Below the pieces are notes generated by a model, which saw nothing but the letters and a program-made list of their open reading frames with translations, searched no databases and was not told the origin of the DNA. Position numbers and translations under genes: made by a program. From Sphagnum magellanicum (Eukaryota; Streptophyta; Sphagnopsida; Sphagnales; Sphagnaceae): a stretch of 64,000 bases of DNA. Below are positions 34,181 through 45,800 of the stretch, piece after piece (position 1 is the first letter of the stretch; the number at the start of each line of letters is the position of its first letter). Location of the stretch: assembly GCA_021904315.1 (NCBI GenBank), contig CM038910.1, forward strand, positions 14,322,001-14,386,000, read 5' to 3'.

Positions 34181-37100
34181 GAAGGGCATGGGATGCTGAA
34201 CTGATTACAACTAAGATATGTTGGGAGTTTTGTTCAAACTCATTGGTTAATTTTTTATCTCATCATGGCTGCCACTTAAAACTTGAAAGTGAAATTTCTT
34301 TCCCCTCCTCCAACTTTAGAGGTGAAGAAATCTGGTTACATTTGAAATTCAGTTACAAGTTTTTGGCTAATCTTTTTTTTGCATTTGGAGTTTTTAAGGT
34401 GATATGTGAAATTATTTTGTCTAAATTTGGCACCTACTTGTTTCAAATTGTAGAGTTTAGAGCATGTGAGTAAATGCTATGAAATGCATTTTGCACACAC
34501 AATGCAATTGCAAGCACATTTAAATTAAAAACCCAAACAACATATGAACATGCACTAGCAAACACAAGCAATTATGGGATAATTGAACCCCCTAAAATTG
34601 ACCATTCCAACATAAGTGACCTATAAAATCAACCCAAGTTAACACACGTTTACAACTTCAAAAACACATGCAAAGACAAAACATTGCATTATAAGCATTG
34701 GACTATGTAGATTGGGTAGAATGTGTCGACATCATGGAAAGAAAATTGTTTCGTTTATAAAACAACCATTGAATTTAACAAAGTTAAATTTAGAAGCCAA
34801 CATTTCTTTGCCTTTGCAAAAATAGGCCCAACATTTGCACAAAACATACTGCTTAGTGATCATAACAATATTCATGTTGTGTTCTTCTTCATGATTCAAT
34901 GCATATTGCATATGGGAAATTTTGCAAAATGATGAATTGTTGTGCAAACATGTACACAAATGAGTAATGGGCTTGTTGTGAATTTTCACTTCATAAAAGA
35001 CAACATAGAAAAACACGTCACATCTTCCACATTGCCTTTATCTATACAATGGTCAATTAAACCAATTTCACATATTTAAAGGAAGTTGCAAACAAACGCT
35101 CAAGATGTTACCATTGTCACATTCTAATCAAAGGATTGATATCAAAAAGGTGGAGCCATGCATGTTGTTGCATTTGAGTTATCATCAACTTGAACATGCC
35201 CTATTGACTATCAAGGTCATTAACATTCAAGACCTTTGACACAAAGGTTTTCATTGCATCCACCAACTAAGTTTTGTTTGGAACATAATGATGTTTTAAT
35301 CATCTAAAGGTTTTTTTTGAAAGACATCTCACAATTTAGTTGCAATACGTATTAAGGATACACAATCCCAAAAACATCCATGACACCATGGGTTGTAAAC
35401 CTTGTTTTCAAATCTCAAATCAAAGTTTATGTAGCCTTCACCAAAGCATTCGCAAAATCATATAATTGCATTAAAAATAAAACTAGACTAAATAAATTGA
35501 GAAGCAAAAGTCATGAAAGCCTTGTTATAGTTTTCAAATCAAACATTTTGTAACCTTTATCTTACAAAACACATAATGACAACAATAAAATAATGCCAAT
35601 GGAAAAGTTCCAAGGATTTATCTTTGCAATGGCTTTCCACTTATGATTCAACAACAACAAATACATCTTTACTAACAAAGGTAAGCATCATGGTCTCCAA
35701 ATCTCGATGCATTGCCCATATATGTTGGCCATTTACTTCAAAGGCCAAATGTTAAACTCCAAAATTAAGATAAGTTATCTATCACATTTACATGCTTGCA
35801 CTCAAATAACGACTTGATGGCCCATAAAATTAAAAGTATGTTCACAATACATGTTGTGTAAATCACTTGGCAAACCTTGATAACAACCATAAGATTGCAC
35901 ACAAACACATCCTTCATAGTTGCAAACTTAATGAAAACGTGCATAGATTCCAACAAAAGTAAAATACAAGCAATTAGTCCCAACATAATTTGGAGGTCAC
36001 ATAGTTGTCCATAGTTCATTTTTCACTTGTTAGTTTGTAGGGTTGTCTAACACCATCTTGACCAACAACATTTTGTATTTTACGATCATGCTTTTTGGTA
36101 GGGCTCAACATTAAGATCCATCTTGTTTTCAAATTTTGAAGAATCTTGTTCCCTTTTGTTTCCAAAATCTCAACAAATTTTATTCACTTTAAATGCATTT
36201 TAGGTGAATGTAGGGTTTGTAATTGTTTCTCAAGGCAAATGACCAAAAGTAAACTTCATAAGTTGTGCATTGCCAAATTGGTTTGTTGGGCCATACAATG
36301 GGCCCCTAACAAATTAAGTGCATAATTGTCATGGATTTGTTTTGTAACACCATTTCCCCCAAAACATATGATTTTTTAGGCAATTTGGTCTCATTGCAAA
36401 CCAATCACTATCTATCAACAATGTTTCCATAATCACTTTAGTTAGGTTATCATTTATTGATCATGCAATCACTAATTGATCAAAATATATGATAATCAGA
36501 ATCCTTACTTAGTTTTCCACCACATAAAAATGGACATGGAACATGATTCTTTTTCAATTATCAATATTTCATGTCAATTGAAGCAATGTAGGGTGTAGCT
36601 TGAAATATTGCATTATTTACCTTCATCATTGCTTGGTGCATGAATTTTAGTAAGGTCTAGCTTGAATTGTCATTCCAATGTTTTTTGTTGGTGTTTTGGC
36701 ATTGCCAAGAATTCATACAACTACAATGATTCATATTCCAACATCACATGACCTTGTTGTAAAAAATGAAATATAATTGCAAATTGAATAACTTTCCTTG
36801 TTTTCTTTCCTACCCCCCCATGTGCTAATTGTGCACCAATAGTTTTTCAATTGTGGGAAATAAAAACTTTATGGTTTTTAGCATCTTTACACACTTTGCA
36901 ATAATACCAATCTTTTTTTTCAAATTAAACCTTATATTCTTGTCAACATTTTTACAACATACATGCTTACCCAAAAAAATCATATTTAAGAACAAGTAAT
37001 TTGTCTTTTCTTTCTATTTCAATACAAATTTTACATTTGACAACGTGCAAACTTCCATCTTCCATATAAGCTATTCAAGTTCATGGCAATTTTACAAGTC

Positions 37101-38379
37101 ATTTGTCTTGGAACTTTTTAGTGGCCTCATAGTTTCACTTCTTGACTTCTACCTTAGATGAGATGGGCAAATTTTCTTTAAGGGTGTGGGAATATTCACT
37201 CAAGGACCTAACATCTTCACTTTGATTTAGATTTGAAGGATCATAACTACAACAAAAACAAAAGAAGAAAAGATGGAACATGACCATGAAATGAATAAGC
37301 TACATTATAAGTGCGAATGACAAGAAGACCACCCATAATAAGGTTCCTAAGGGAAAAGAAATATTTGAACTTGTAAGTAGGTGGGAGTAGTAGTGGCATT
37401 GTGAGAGGAAAAGGTTAAAATAATCAACATAACCTTTACTATACCCTATAATTTAACAAAACAAAAGTTTAATTCTACAATTTCAAGTTCAATGAGCGAA
37501 TAACAATGGTCAAACAATTGTTGCTATTATACACATTCAGATTTCACATTAGAAAATAAATAACAAAGGAGGGAGGTTATAAAACAAGTTATTATGGAAT
37601 TAGTTTCGTTGACAAAAAGGTCCAATTGCTATTCATGGATTTAAGGTATTTGGTTGTTAAAGCTCTCCTATCAAAATGGGGCAATATGTATGAACTCATA
37701 ATCTTTTTTTTCTTGGCCCCTACTTAAGTCTTCTCCGGACTTTACCGAGCGCTCGATGTTTAGCGCTGCTCTTAATTGTAGGCGCATTTGGGGGATTTAT
37801 CGTAAATATTTTCAGACCTAAGAAAAAGATCGATCCTATTTGAGATTATATTAAATCAAAAGTGCATTGGATCAATAATGCTTAAATTGGATTTAACACA
37901 ATCATTTTTGCAAAGGAATGTCACAAGTCTTTAAAATAATCAATTTCATGTGTGATCTTTGCCAAATAAGTTTTTTCTTTAATAAATTTCAAGAATTCAA
38001 AACCTATTTAATAATAAAAAAGTTCCTTTGTTTTCAAATCATAGAAAACAGTTACACATAATGCTAAATGTACATTTTCATTTTAAGCAAACATAAAAAA
38101 TAATAGAAAATAACAATTTGACCACTTTCCAATGAAATAAATTTTTGTACCTAAAGTGAAAGGCCATTGTTGGTTTACAAGAAATAGTGTTTTGTTTTTA
38201 AATCATTTGATAATGTCACAAAAAAAACCATGACAAATGAAAACTATCAATGGTGCAACACATCATTAAAAAAAAACATTTCATGGAGGATTAAATTTTT
38301 TCATTCAAATCTATCAATGTTATATGAACGATGTTTAATAGGAATCATAGAGGGCGACAAATAGAAGAAAGACATGATG
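34181..38379. other. Intergenic DNA with one compositionally odd patch
   Basis: Mostly AT-rich sequence with short, unrecognised open frames. A 130-base patch at 37715-37850 contains 'tccggactttaccgagcgc' and 'taggcgcatttgggggat' and is much richer in CG dinucleotides than its surroundings. Its origin is unknown (see findings). Confidence 0.4.
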
Positions 38380-39130
38380 GCCTTAACTAAGTTCTCATTG
38401 TTAGGTTCTTTTTCATTTTTGTGGATTTGTAAAATGATCATCACACAAACTCCCCAAACTTGTCAATCACTAATTTGTAATGTGACACACAAGATTCACC
38501 ATCAAATTACACGTCGTCAATCTACTAGGTACATGCATGGCCATAAGCAAAAAATGGTTATAACTTTACAAGCATCTTGTGCCTTGTGATTATGTAAGAT
38601 CGCACTAATTGACATATTGCACGGTGCATACCAAAATCATTTACAATGTGGTTGCATATTTGAAGTTGTAATTTTATTTTATTTTTGAATATGAGAAAAA
38701 TGTATTTTCCTCCATAGGCACATTCAATTGAATTCATGTAAAAAACACTAATGCATGGTGCACCCATCATGATGGAAGATCTTTACAATGCCCATCATCG
38801 ACAATCGTTTTCATGGAACAACAAAGGAGACAATGTATAATGTTCAAATTGCAGAACATCTTGCAATTTTGTAACATCACACAAACTTCAAATCGACTTT
38901 TGTCTTGCATAGTGCACATAAAATTCATTCACAAGACCTGTCCAAATTTGATGATGCAAAACAAAAAATAAATAAATAAGGATAATAATGAGGAAAAAAG
39001 TTATTTTTTTCATTGTTGGGTTCAATTGCATTTATGTAAAAAACATCAATGCGAAACACACATGTTATTATGAAAGATCTTTGCAATGGCCATTGTTAAC
39101 AATCTACATCATTTGAAAGTTGAAACCTAC
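38380..39130. repeat. Tandem repeat, period about 298 bp, two to three diverged units
   Basis: 'gatctttacaatgcccat' at 38778 recurs as 'gatctttgcaatggccat' at 39076. 'attcatgtaaaaaacactaatgc' (about 38730) recurs as 'atttatgtaaaaaacatcaatgc' (about 39030). 'catcacacaaac' occurs at about 38440 and 38877. The first unit is only partial. Confidence 0.65.
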
Positions 39131-39734
39131 ACAACAGCAAGCTTTGAAAACATAAGATGTTTAATTCATCATACAATTTTAATAAAATACTAATTATGCA
39201 ATGTACAATCAATATGATATGTTATTTTTCTCTAGATTAAGGAGGCTACCCAATAAATAAATTATATTTTTTTATGATACAAAATTTTGCATTGAAAACC
39301 TTGGAAATTGTAATGAACAAGTAAAAATTGTTGCAAATGGAAGACCATCACAAGTAGGCAACATTATTCACAAGTAACATCTAGTTAGTGATGAATATAA
39401 ACAACAAAGAAAGGAGGTTTACTGAACTCCTTGACACAAACAATGACAAATTATAATGAAAATTGCATTGATGTCTTCACAAGCAAGCTATTCGACAATT
39501 GAGTGTGGCATTCAAGCAAGATGTAACATCCTCCGTGTCGCATCTTGGTAAGAAAGAAATTGGGCTTAGGGTTTATCTTGGTGAATCCATGCCATTAATG
39601 AACACCTTCTGGCCCATCCCATTAGCTCACTGTTACTTTGCATCGATTAAAAAAAAATTGCATCTTTTTTTCCCTTTGTATTGATAGCCATGGTTTTAAA
39701 AAAATAAAGAAATGGCGATAAATGACCAAGAAAA
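39131..39734. other. Intergenic DNA, no supported gene
   Basis: No coding region or repeat recognised. A 61-codon open frame at 39499-39684 (+) lacks known motifs. Confidence 0.4.
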
Positions 39735-40060
39735 AAAACACTAATGGGCAGTCTTGTGAAGTTTATGAAAAAAATTTATCATTTGGTGAATTTCATTGTT
39801 TCTTTTATTGGCAAATTTTTGCTAAAATGTGATTTTGACCAATGCAAAGTATTTTTAATGGAAAAAATGGTCCAAATTTGCCAAGCTTCAAAAAGAAAAA
39901 AAATCAAATCACCATATTTCTACAATAAGTTCCAGTCTGTAGGCAAGAATATAGAAGGATCCTGGTTTTTCTCTACTTTCATATTTGGCATGTAGCCATA
40001 ATTGGCTAAATTAGTTTCTGGATGTTCGCCATCTTGGTTACATCACAAAATCCTTGAAAA
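39735..40060 (-). repeat. Dispersed repeat family D, copy 2
   Basis: This is the inverted counterpart of 33888-34180. On the minus strand it reads 'ttcaaggattttgtgatgta', 'taatttagccaattatggct', 'tatgaaagtagagaaaaac' in the same order. It is the best-preserved partner of copy 1. Confidence 0.75.
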
Positions 40061-40564
40061 AAAACCCTAGTGCGTTTTCAACTTTCGTCCTCAATTTAGT
40101 AGGCCGGTACCGTCAGCGTACTATCCTTGACTGGACCAAAGCACATCCACTCAATTGAATGCCCAATGCCCAAATCCCCAAATGAATGAAAAAACTCAAA
40201 TGGATGAGTCAACTTTACTAGTTTTTGGTCAATTGAAGGCCCCCCCCTGAGCCCTAACCAGGGTTAGCTGCTGGGTGCCATTTTTCTCTTCTTAGAAAGT
40301 TCTTGGAAAGAAGAACCCAGCCAGATCTTTAGTGTTTTGCTGACTATTGTTTGGAATGACCCCCAGGAAAGCCCAGTCCTCCACGCTCTTCCCCCTTTGA
40401 GGAGGATAATGACTAATTGGGATTAGGTGCCCCAGGTGCCAACACCCCACCAATGCACTATCCTTGGGCAACCAGGTACAACTCAGTGGATGAACGTATC
40501 ATGTAATTTATCATTTAAACTCCTACTTCTTCCCTTCTGTACCTATACAGGTACCTATCATATA
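40061..40564. other. Intergenic DNA of ordinary composition, no supported gene
   Basis: GC-richer than its surroundings, with C runs and phrases such as 'gtgccccaggtgccaacacc'. It may belong to a larger repeat unit extending from family C, but no second copy was found in this window. Confidence 0.35.
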
Positions 40565-41240
40565 AGAGCATCTCCAGCGGTGCTTAGTATGTGACCCTGG
40601 ATGCTCAATAATTCTCACATCCAAGTTTGAGTAACTTAACTCACTTTTTCTCAACCACACCCATGAAACTGAAACTGGGACTTGTAAAGAAAAACATCCG
40701 TAAAATCATCCCACTTCTGAGCCCTTCTTTCATCCCCTGACCCCTCTTTTTATCCTTATGCACTACTCAAGAAAAAGGAAAGATAGGGGATGAAACTAGT
40801 TTTTGCACCAAAATCATTGCAAAATCTTGCACTACTCAAGAAAGAAGGAAAGATAGGGGATGAAACTAGTTTTTGCACCAAAATCATTGCAAAATCCTGC
40901 ACTACTCAAGAAAAAGGAAAGATACCGGATGAAACTAGTTTTTGCACCAAAATCAGTGCAAAATCTTGCACTACTCAAGAAAAAGGAAAGATATCGGATG
41001 AAACTAGTTTTTGCACCAAAATCATTGCAAAATCCTGCACTACTCAAGAAAAAGGAAACATACCGGATGAAACTAGTTTTTGCACCAAAATCAGTGCAAA
41101 ATCCAGTTTCGCTCCCTGTGAATTGCATTTGTAAAAAAATCAGCCCCTGTTACTGATTTCGTGGCCTATCAGGACCAAAACTGGCTGAACTCACCCAGTA
41201 ACTGCGGGACTGACTTTACGGATAACTTTAATAGGTGGGA
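40565..41240 (+). repeat. Dispersed repeat family C, copy 2, with an expanded minisatellite
   Basis: The element begins near 'gagcatctccagcggtgc' (40567) and runs through 'aaaatcatcccacttctgag' and the 69-bp array to 'cagcccctgttactgatttc' and 'ggataacttt' (41230). The same order of blocks occurs at 30905-31325. Copy 2 is GC-richer and appears less decayed. Confidence 0.75.
40760..41104 (+). repeat. 69-bp minisatellite, five units
   Basis: The word gcactactcaagaaa starts at 40760, 40829, 40899, 40968 and 41037, giving periods 69, 70, 69, 69. Units carry 'gaaactagtttttgcacc' and 'gcaaaatc'. Units 2 and 4 share 'atcatt...atcct' and units 3 and 5 share 'accgga...atcagt', so part of the array grew as a 138-bp dimer. 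Because 69 is divisible by 3 and the unit lacks stops in several frames, it produces overlapping open frames of about 100 codons on both strands. These are not evidence of a gene. Confidence 0.95.
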
Positions 41241-41729
41241 GACTACTAATAGCAAACCAGTTGGACCAATCAAACTATCTATCCAATCAGAAACAGGGAG
41301 CAGTCAATAATTACGATTTGACTCGGTTTATTTGACTGTTCCAGGTCTCCTGCATGGCTATGAAAGCTAGCTGTGCAATTTTTTAAGGATTTTTCAGGTG
41401 ACCTTGACTGGTTCTCATTTTGGTGTGTTCGTGACCAAGTGGGCCAGCTACTCTTTCTTACCAATTCACCTACCTTTCATCGTGGCAACTCCTCATAGTC
41501 GCACTCACAAAGCTTGTCCAACTGAAGAAATTCAAAGTTCACCCATGAAATAGTTTTGGCTACCAACTTTCCAGCCTGCTGACCCTTAAAAGTCCTCCCC
41601 TGCATTCATTCGGTTGAAATGAAATGCAGCACAGCTTACTAGCCTACCCGTCATTAAATTTGTTTACAAGCAAGCAGTCACTACAAGTTGCTAACTAAAC
41701 CCCTTTACTCGAGTAAAATTTTCAGTCAC
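41241..41729. other. Intergenic DNA, no supported gene
   Basis: Ordinary composition. No repeat or coding region recognised. Confidence 0.4.
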
Positions 41730-42300
41730 AAAAGTTACTCAAAATTCAATATCTCCCCCCACCTTAAATCTAAGGATATCAAATCCTTGTCCCTATTCCC
41801 TTAAAAATATTCATATTTTATTTTGTTGAATTTTCTTTGACAAAATTGTTCAACATTCAATAATTCTTGTGTCATAGGTTGAAACATTACCAAACCACCT
41901 TGATGCACCCTTATTCATCAAGGGATCTTGAAAAGTTGCAAGAGCATGGTAGGGGCCCCTTCATTTGGGAGATCTCAACATGAGAAAAAATAAATAAGCA
42001 AACTATCTCACTTAATATATAGGTAGGGTGGCCTATGCTGCTAATCAAAATGTGAACATGACTGTTGACAATAGAACTCAATTGTGGAATTAAAAAAATA
42101 AAAGTTATTCAATTTTAAATGACAAAAATTACAAGTTCAAAATTCAATATCTCCCCCAAGGAATTACAAAATCACCTTCAACAAATCTCACTTATCAAGG
42201 GCTTTCCAGTAGTATCAAGACTTTACCCCAATTTTTTAAAAATATTTAATTTCAATTTTGTTGAATTTTCTTTGAGAAAATTATGATATATTCAATAACT
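41730..42300 (+). repeat. Direct repeat pair with 'caaaattcaatatctccccc' blocks
   Basis: The block 'tcaaaattcaatatctcccc' at about 41738 and 42135 is followed in both cases by 'tatcaag' or 'tatcaaatc', 'aaaaatattt', and 'tttgttgaattttctttgag' or '...tttgac', then 'attcaataa'. The two copies are about 395 bases apart and diverged. Confidence 0.6.
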
Positions 42301-42429
42301 CCAATGCCCTACAACTTAGGAATAGTTGATCAAACAATGACCAAACCAATGGGGTTGATCAAAGATTCATGACATTCCATAAATAGTTCCCTTCATTGTG
42401 ATGGAAAATAATATGCTAGATTTTACTTA

Positions 42430-42890
42430 TTCAATGGTATTAAGGAGACCTTGGTTGTGAGGCAGAAAGGTATATGGTGATGGAGGTACAAACCTCACTA
42501 CTATTGAAGGTAATGACATTGTAAGAACAATTGCAATAACCAAAGTGGTGAAGGTTGTACTCTATTACAATTTTTTATAGGGTGTCACGAATGAAAAAGA
42601 GGATATTTTGTTCACAACAAACCAGATTTGTTTTCCGTGGGGGAGTAGTTCTACCAACATACACCCAAAAACATGGAGAGCGGATGAGGTACTAGCTTTT
42701 GAATCTAGGCACAACCACTAGAAATTGTTGTGGACACTATTGCAAGTTGTTCAAGTGAGGAAGTTGAACATGGGTACCAAGTGACTACAATATCTCAAAA
42801 TTGATGTGAACTCGTAGAAGTGACTATTATAGTTGAGGATTTATTATAGGAGTACAAGGATGTGTTTGCAGCTAGCATGGTTGAAAGTTT
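42430..42890 (+). pseudogene. Possible Ty3/gypsy pol fragment (protease to reverse transcriptase joint)
   Basis: Near 42826-42885 one frame reads TIIVEDLL, a stop, then EYKDVFAASM. This resembles the conserved start of gypsy reverse transcriptase (L-x-x-Y-K-D-V-F-A-W). The preceding bases read like decayed coding DNA but carry stops in all frames. The match is short, so this is a low-confidence call. Confidence 0.3.
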
Positions 42891-45800
42891 TTTTCAAGTT
42901 TTGGACATGGCAAGCAAATTAAATGTTTTTTGGCAATTCCAAAAACAATTCATTAGTGCCTAACAAGGATAGGTATTACAATACCCTTTGAGGATGAATT
43001 TTCATTCCCATGCTACCCTCATGCTTGTGCTTTTTCAATTTTTATGTTATATTGTTGAACGTGTCCATAATCTATGTAGTCAATTCTTTGCTTATTGATG
43101 CATGCCCTACCAAACAATACTATTAACACCATTCAAGCAATATTTTTAATTCTAGAAAATTCCTAATCATCTTTGTTTTTTTTTTTTTTGCCCTATGTGT
43201 TAAGTTGAGTATTTAAACCAAGTGTTTTCATTTTTTCCTTCAATGAAATATTCAATTCTCCTTAAATTTTTCATTATATATTCTTACATGAGAATTTCAA
43301 ATATTTCTATTTGAAACTTGAATAATGATATTTAATCTGCATATCCTTTGAAGGTTTTGCAAATGTGCAAAATGTTGGTTTTATAGGTGGAGTTTTACAT
43401 AATGAAAGTAAGTTATGACATTGATTTGTAGAGGATTGGAAATCCTATGAGATGAACATTTGTGAACAAGTTTAAATTGTAAAGGTCATAAACAAAGTTG
43501 ATTTTCAATATGTGTTCGTAGCTCGTAAACATTTCCATTAAAGCTCAGCCTTCACGTCAAAGATGAGAATATATGCTTGTGCAATGCATGAATTGACAGC
43601 CCTTTCCTTACAAGCATCTTATAATGATCTTATCATTGATGCTTTAGAATCTTTCCATCCTGATTTAGATGTCATTTTTCATTTTGTGGAAATTTTTTGC
43701 TTGATCAAGTTCATGAATTATTGTTTAGGGTTTTCCCTATCTTGAAATTAATTGTGCCATATCTTTTAATCAAAGTGCACTTTTGATCTAGGTTTTAAGA
43801 TTTAGACAACAATTTAGCCTTTAAGAATTTCTATTAGTTTGATGAACTCTTTAAACTAAGTTAGCAAATTGCTTTTGCTTATTTCCCACTCACCCAAAAT
43901 TTCCCCGCATGTTCAGAGTTGCCCATCTTTTGAAAATGGTTAACCTTCCAACTGTGCAAAACATATTGATGTTGGTAAAATAATGTTTCATTTCAAGAAT
44001 CATTCTCCCATTGATTTGAATTTCGTGATTAACTTTACTACCCAAATCTTTTCTCACCATATTGGTTTTGGCTCAATGTTTCTTATGGCCTAGAGGCGAA
44101 GTTTGCAAAATGTGTTTTGAGAAAAACTTGAAAAGCTGTGTTTTTCAAAGGAAAGAATCACCACCATGTTTACAAAAATTTTAAAATGAAAATATAAACA
44201 CGGGTTCACCCACCTTCCATTGTAATGTCTAATTATTGTAATATTTCATTGTTTAGTCATTTTATTGAGGCTATTGATTTGACTTCATTTGTGGCATAAC
44301 TCCCATTTGAAAGCACGAATAGTTGTTGCACTATAAGTTGTTGGACACCTTCCGGGTCCAAAGATCCTTAGGAACTTGTGTGGGAACAAGGAAAATGAGA
44401 AAGAGGAGGACCCCATAGCGGATTTAATGTCTCGTGTAAATGGGTGTTATCCCCTTCAATTTTTTTAATCTCCACATTAGTAACTGATCATTTATCATTT
44501 ACCATTACTTGTAAAGCACTGGCAGAGTGGGGCATTCCTTAAATAAGAAGCCTTTGGCTCCACCTTGGGTGGGCACTTCTTTTGGGAAACCCTTGTTCCT
44601 TGAGCATCACCCTTCTCTTAGATGTCTTGGCTTCCGACTACCATCCACATGGATTTTAGTTTAATAACAAGGTCATTGTGAAGAAATTGGACTGTGTCTA
44701 GCTTTCTTTGAGCAATTTCATTAACCAAAATGGATTTCAGAAGCAATATTGATTGCTTAATTTTATTTTTAGTTTCTAGCTTACATGAAAAGTTCCTTTG
44801 ATTTGGATTAACTCCAAATGCTTATGGCATATCTAAGCTATCCCTCTGATTTAGAGAAAGAAATGAGAATGTGAACCCATCAAGTGGACAATCAAATTGA
44901 AGGAATAATTAATTAAGTGGCCAATTTTATTTATTTATTTTTTTTTTATGCAACAAACTTTCCTAGTGTGACAAATATTACCAAGTATTACCTATTCTAA
45001 TATTTAGACAATAGGTTTCAACAAGTCGGCCAGATTTTTCAACTTTTTTACTTTCTTCTTTGACCCATAACCACATTTGGCTAATTTCACCTTATGGGTG
45101 ATCCCAATGTGATTACATCACAAAATTGGGGAAAAAAACCCATGTTTAGAACATATGCAAAAGATAATTACATTCAATTCAATCATCAAACTGTTATTGT
45201 AAGTTCAAAATGTGACTTGTGAATTGATTTGAGGACAAATCCACCCACATTATTGAAAAAAATGTTGAATTTAGCCCTTGTTAAAAAAAAATCCATAGAT
45301 TGAGTGAAAACATTAAGAATATGTTATTAAAAAATACACAAATTGGTCAATGAAAATATTTCAGTAAAAGGTTTTTTAAATATATGTCAAATTTTAAACT
45401 TTTTAATAATCTTATTATATAATGTTAGTTTCATGTCATGTTATATGTGAAACTTGCTTTTCAACCATTCAACACTTTCCTACCATTTTTGAATCTCATT
45501 TTACTTGCTTTTTTGCATGGATAGAGTTGTCAACATCCCAATGAAGATTACAAAGTTTCTTGTTTGTTTAAAGGAAGAGGTCTTACATAAAACAATTTTG
45601 GATGACCACCAAACAAATGAGAAAAATAATATTTAAACAAAGATAAATTATTAAGAAACATGGAGTTGGGAAAGTGAGTATGTACATTGACAAGCCAAGT
45701 TGATATTTTATAAAATTAAAATTATCCTACTTCACCTACAATATGTTTAAAATAATTATATTTATATTTTCCTTTTGATCATACAAAGTTGGTAAATGCA

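Noticed and set aside
40790..41156. Overlapping open frames of 98-114 codons on both strands with a repeated FCTKI/FAPKS motif
   Set aside because: They come from the 69-bp minisatellite, whose period is a multiple of three. Several frames on both strands stay open at once, which argues against a gene.
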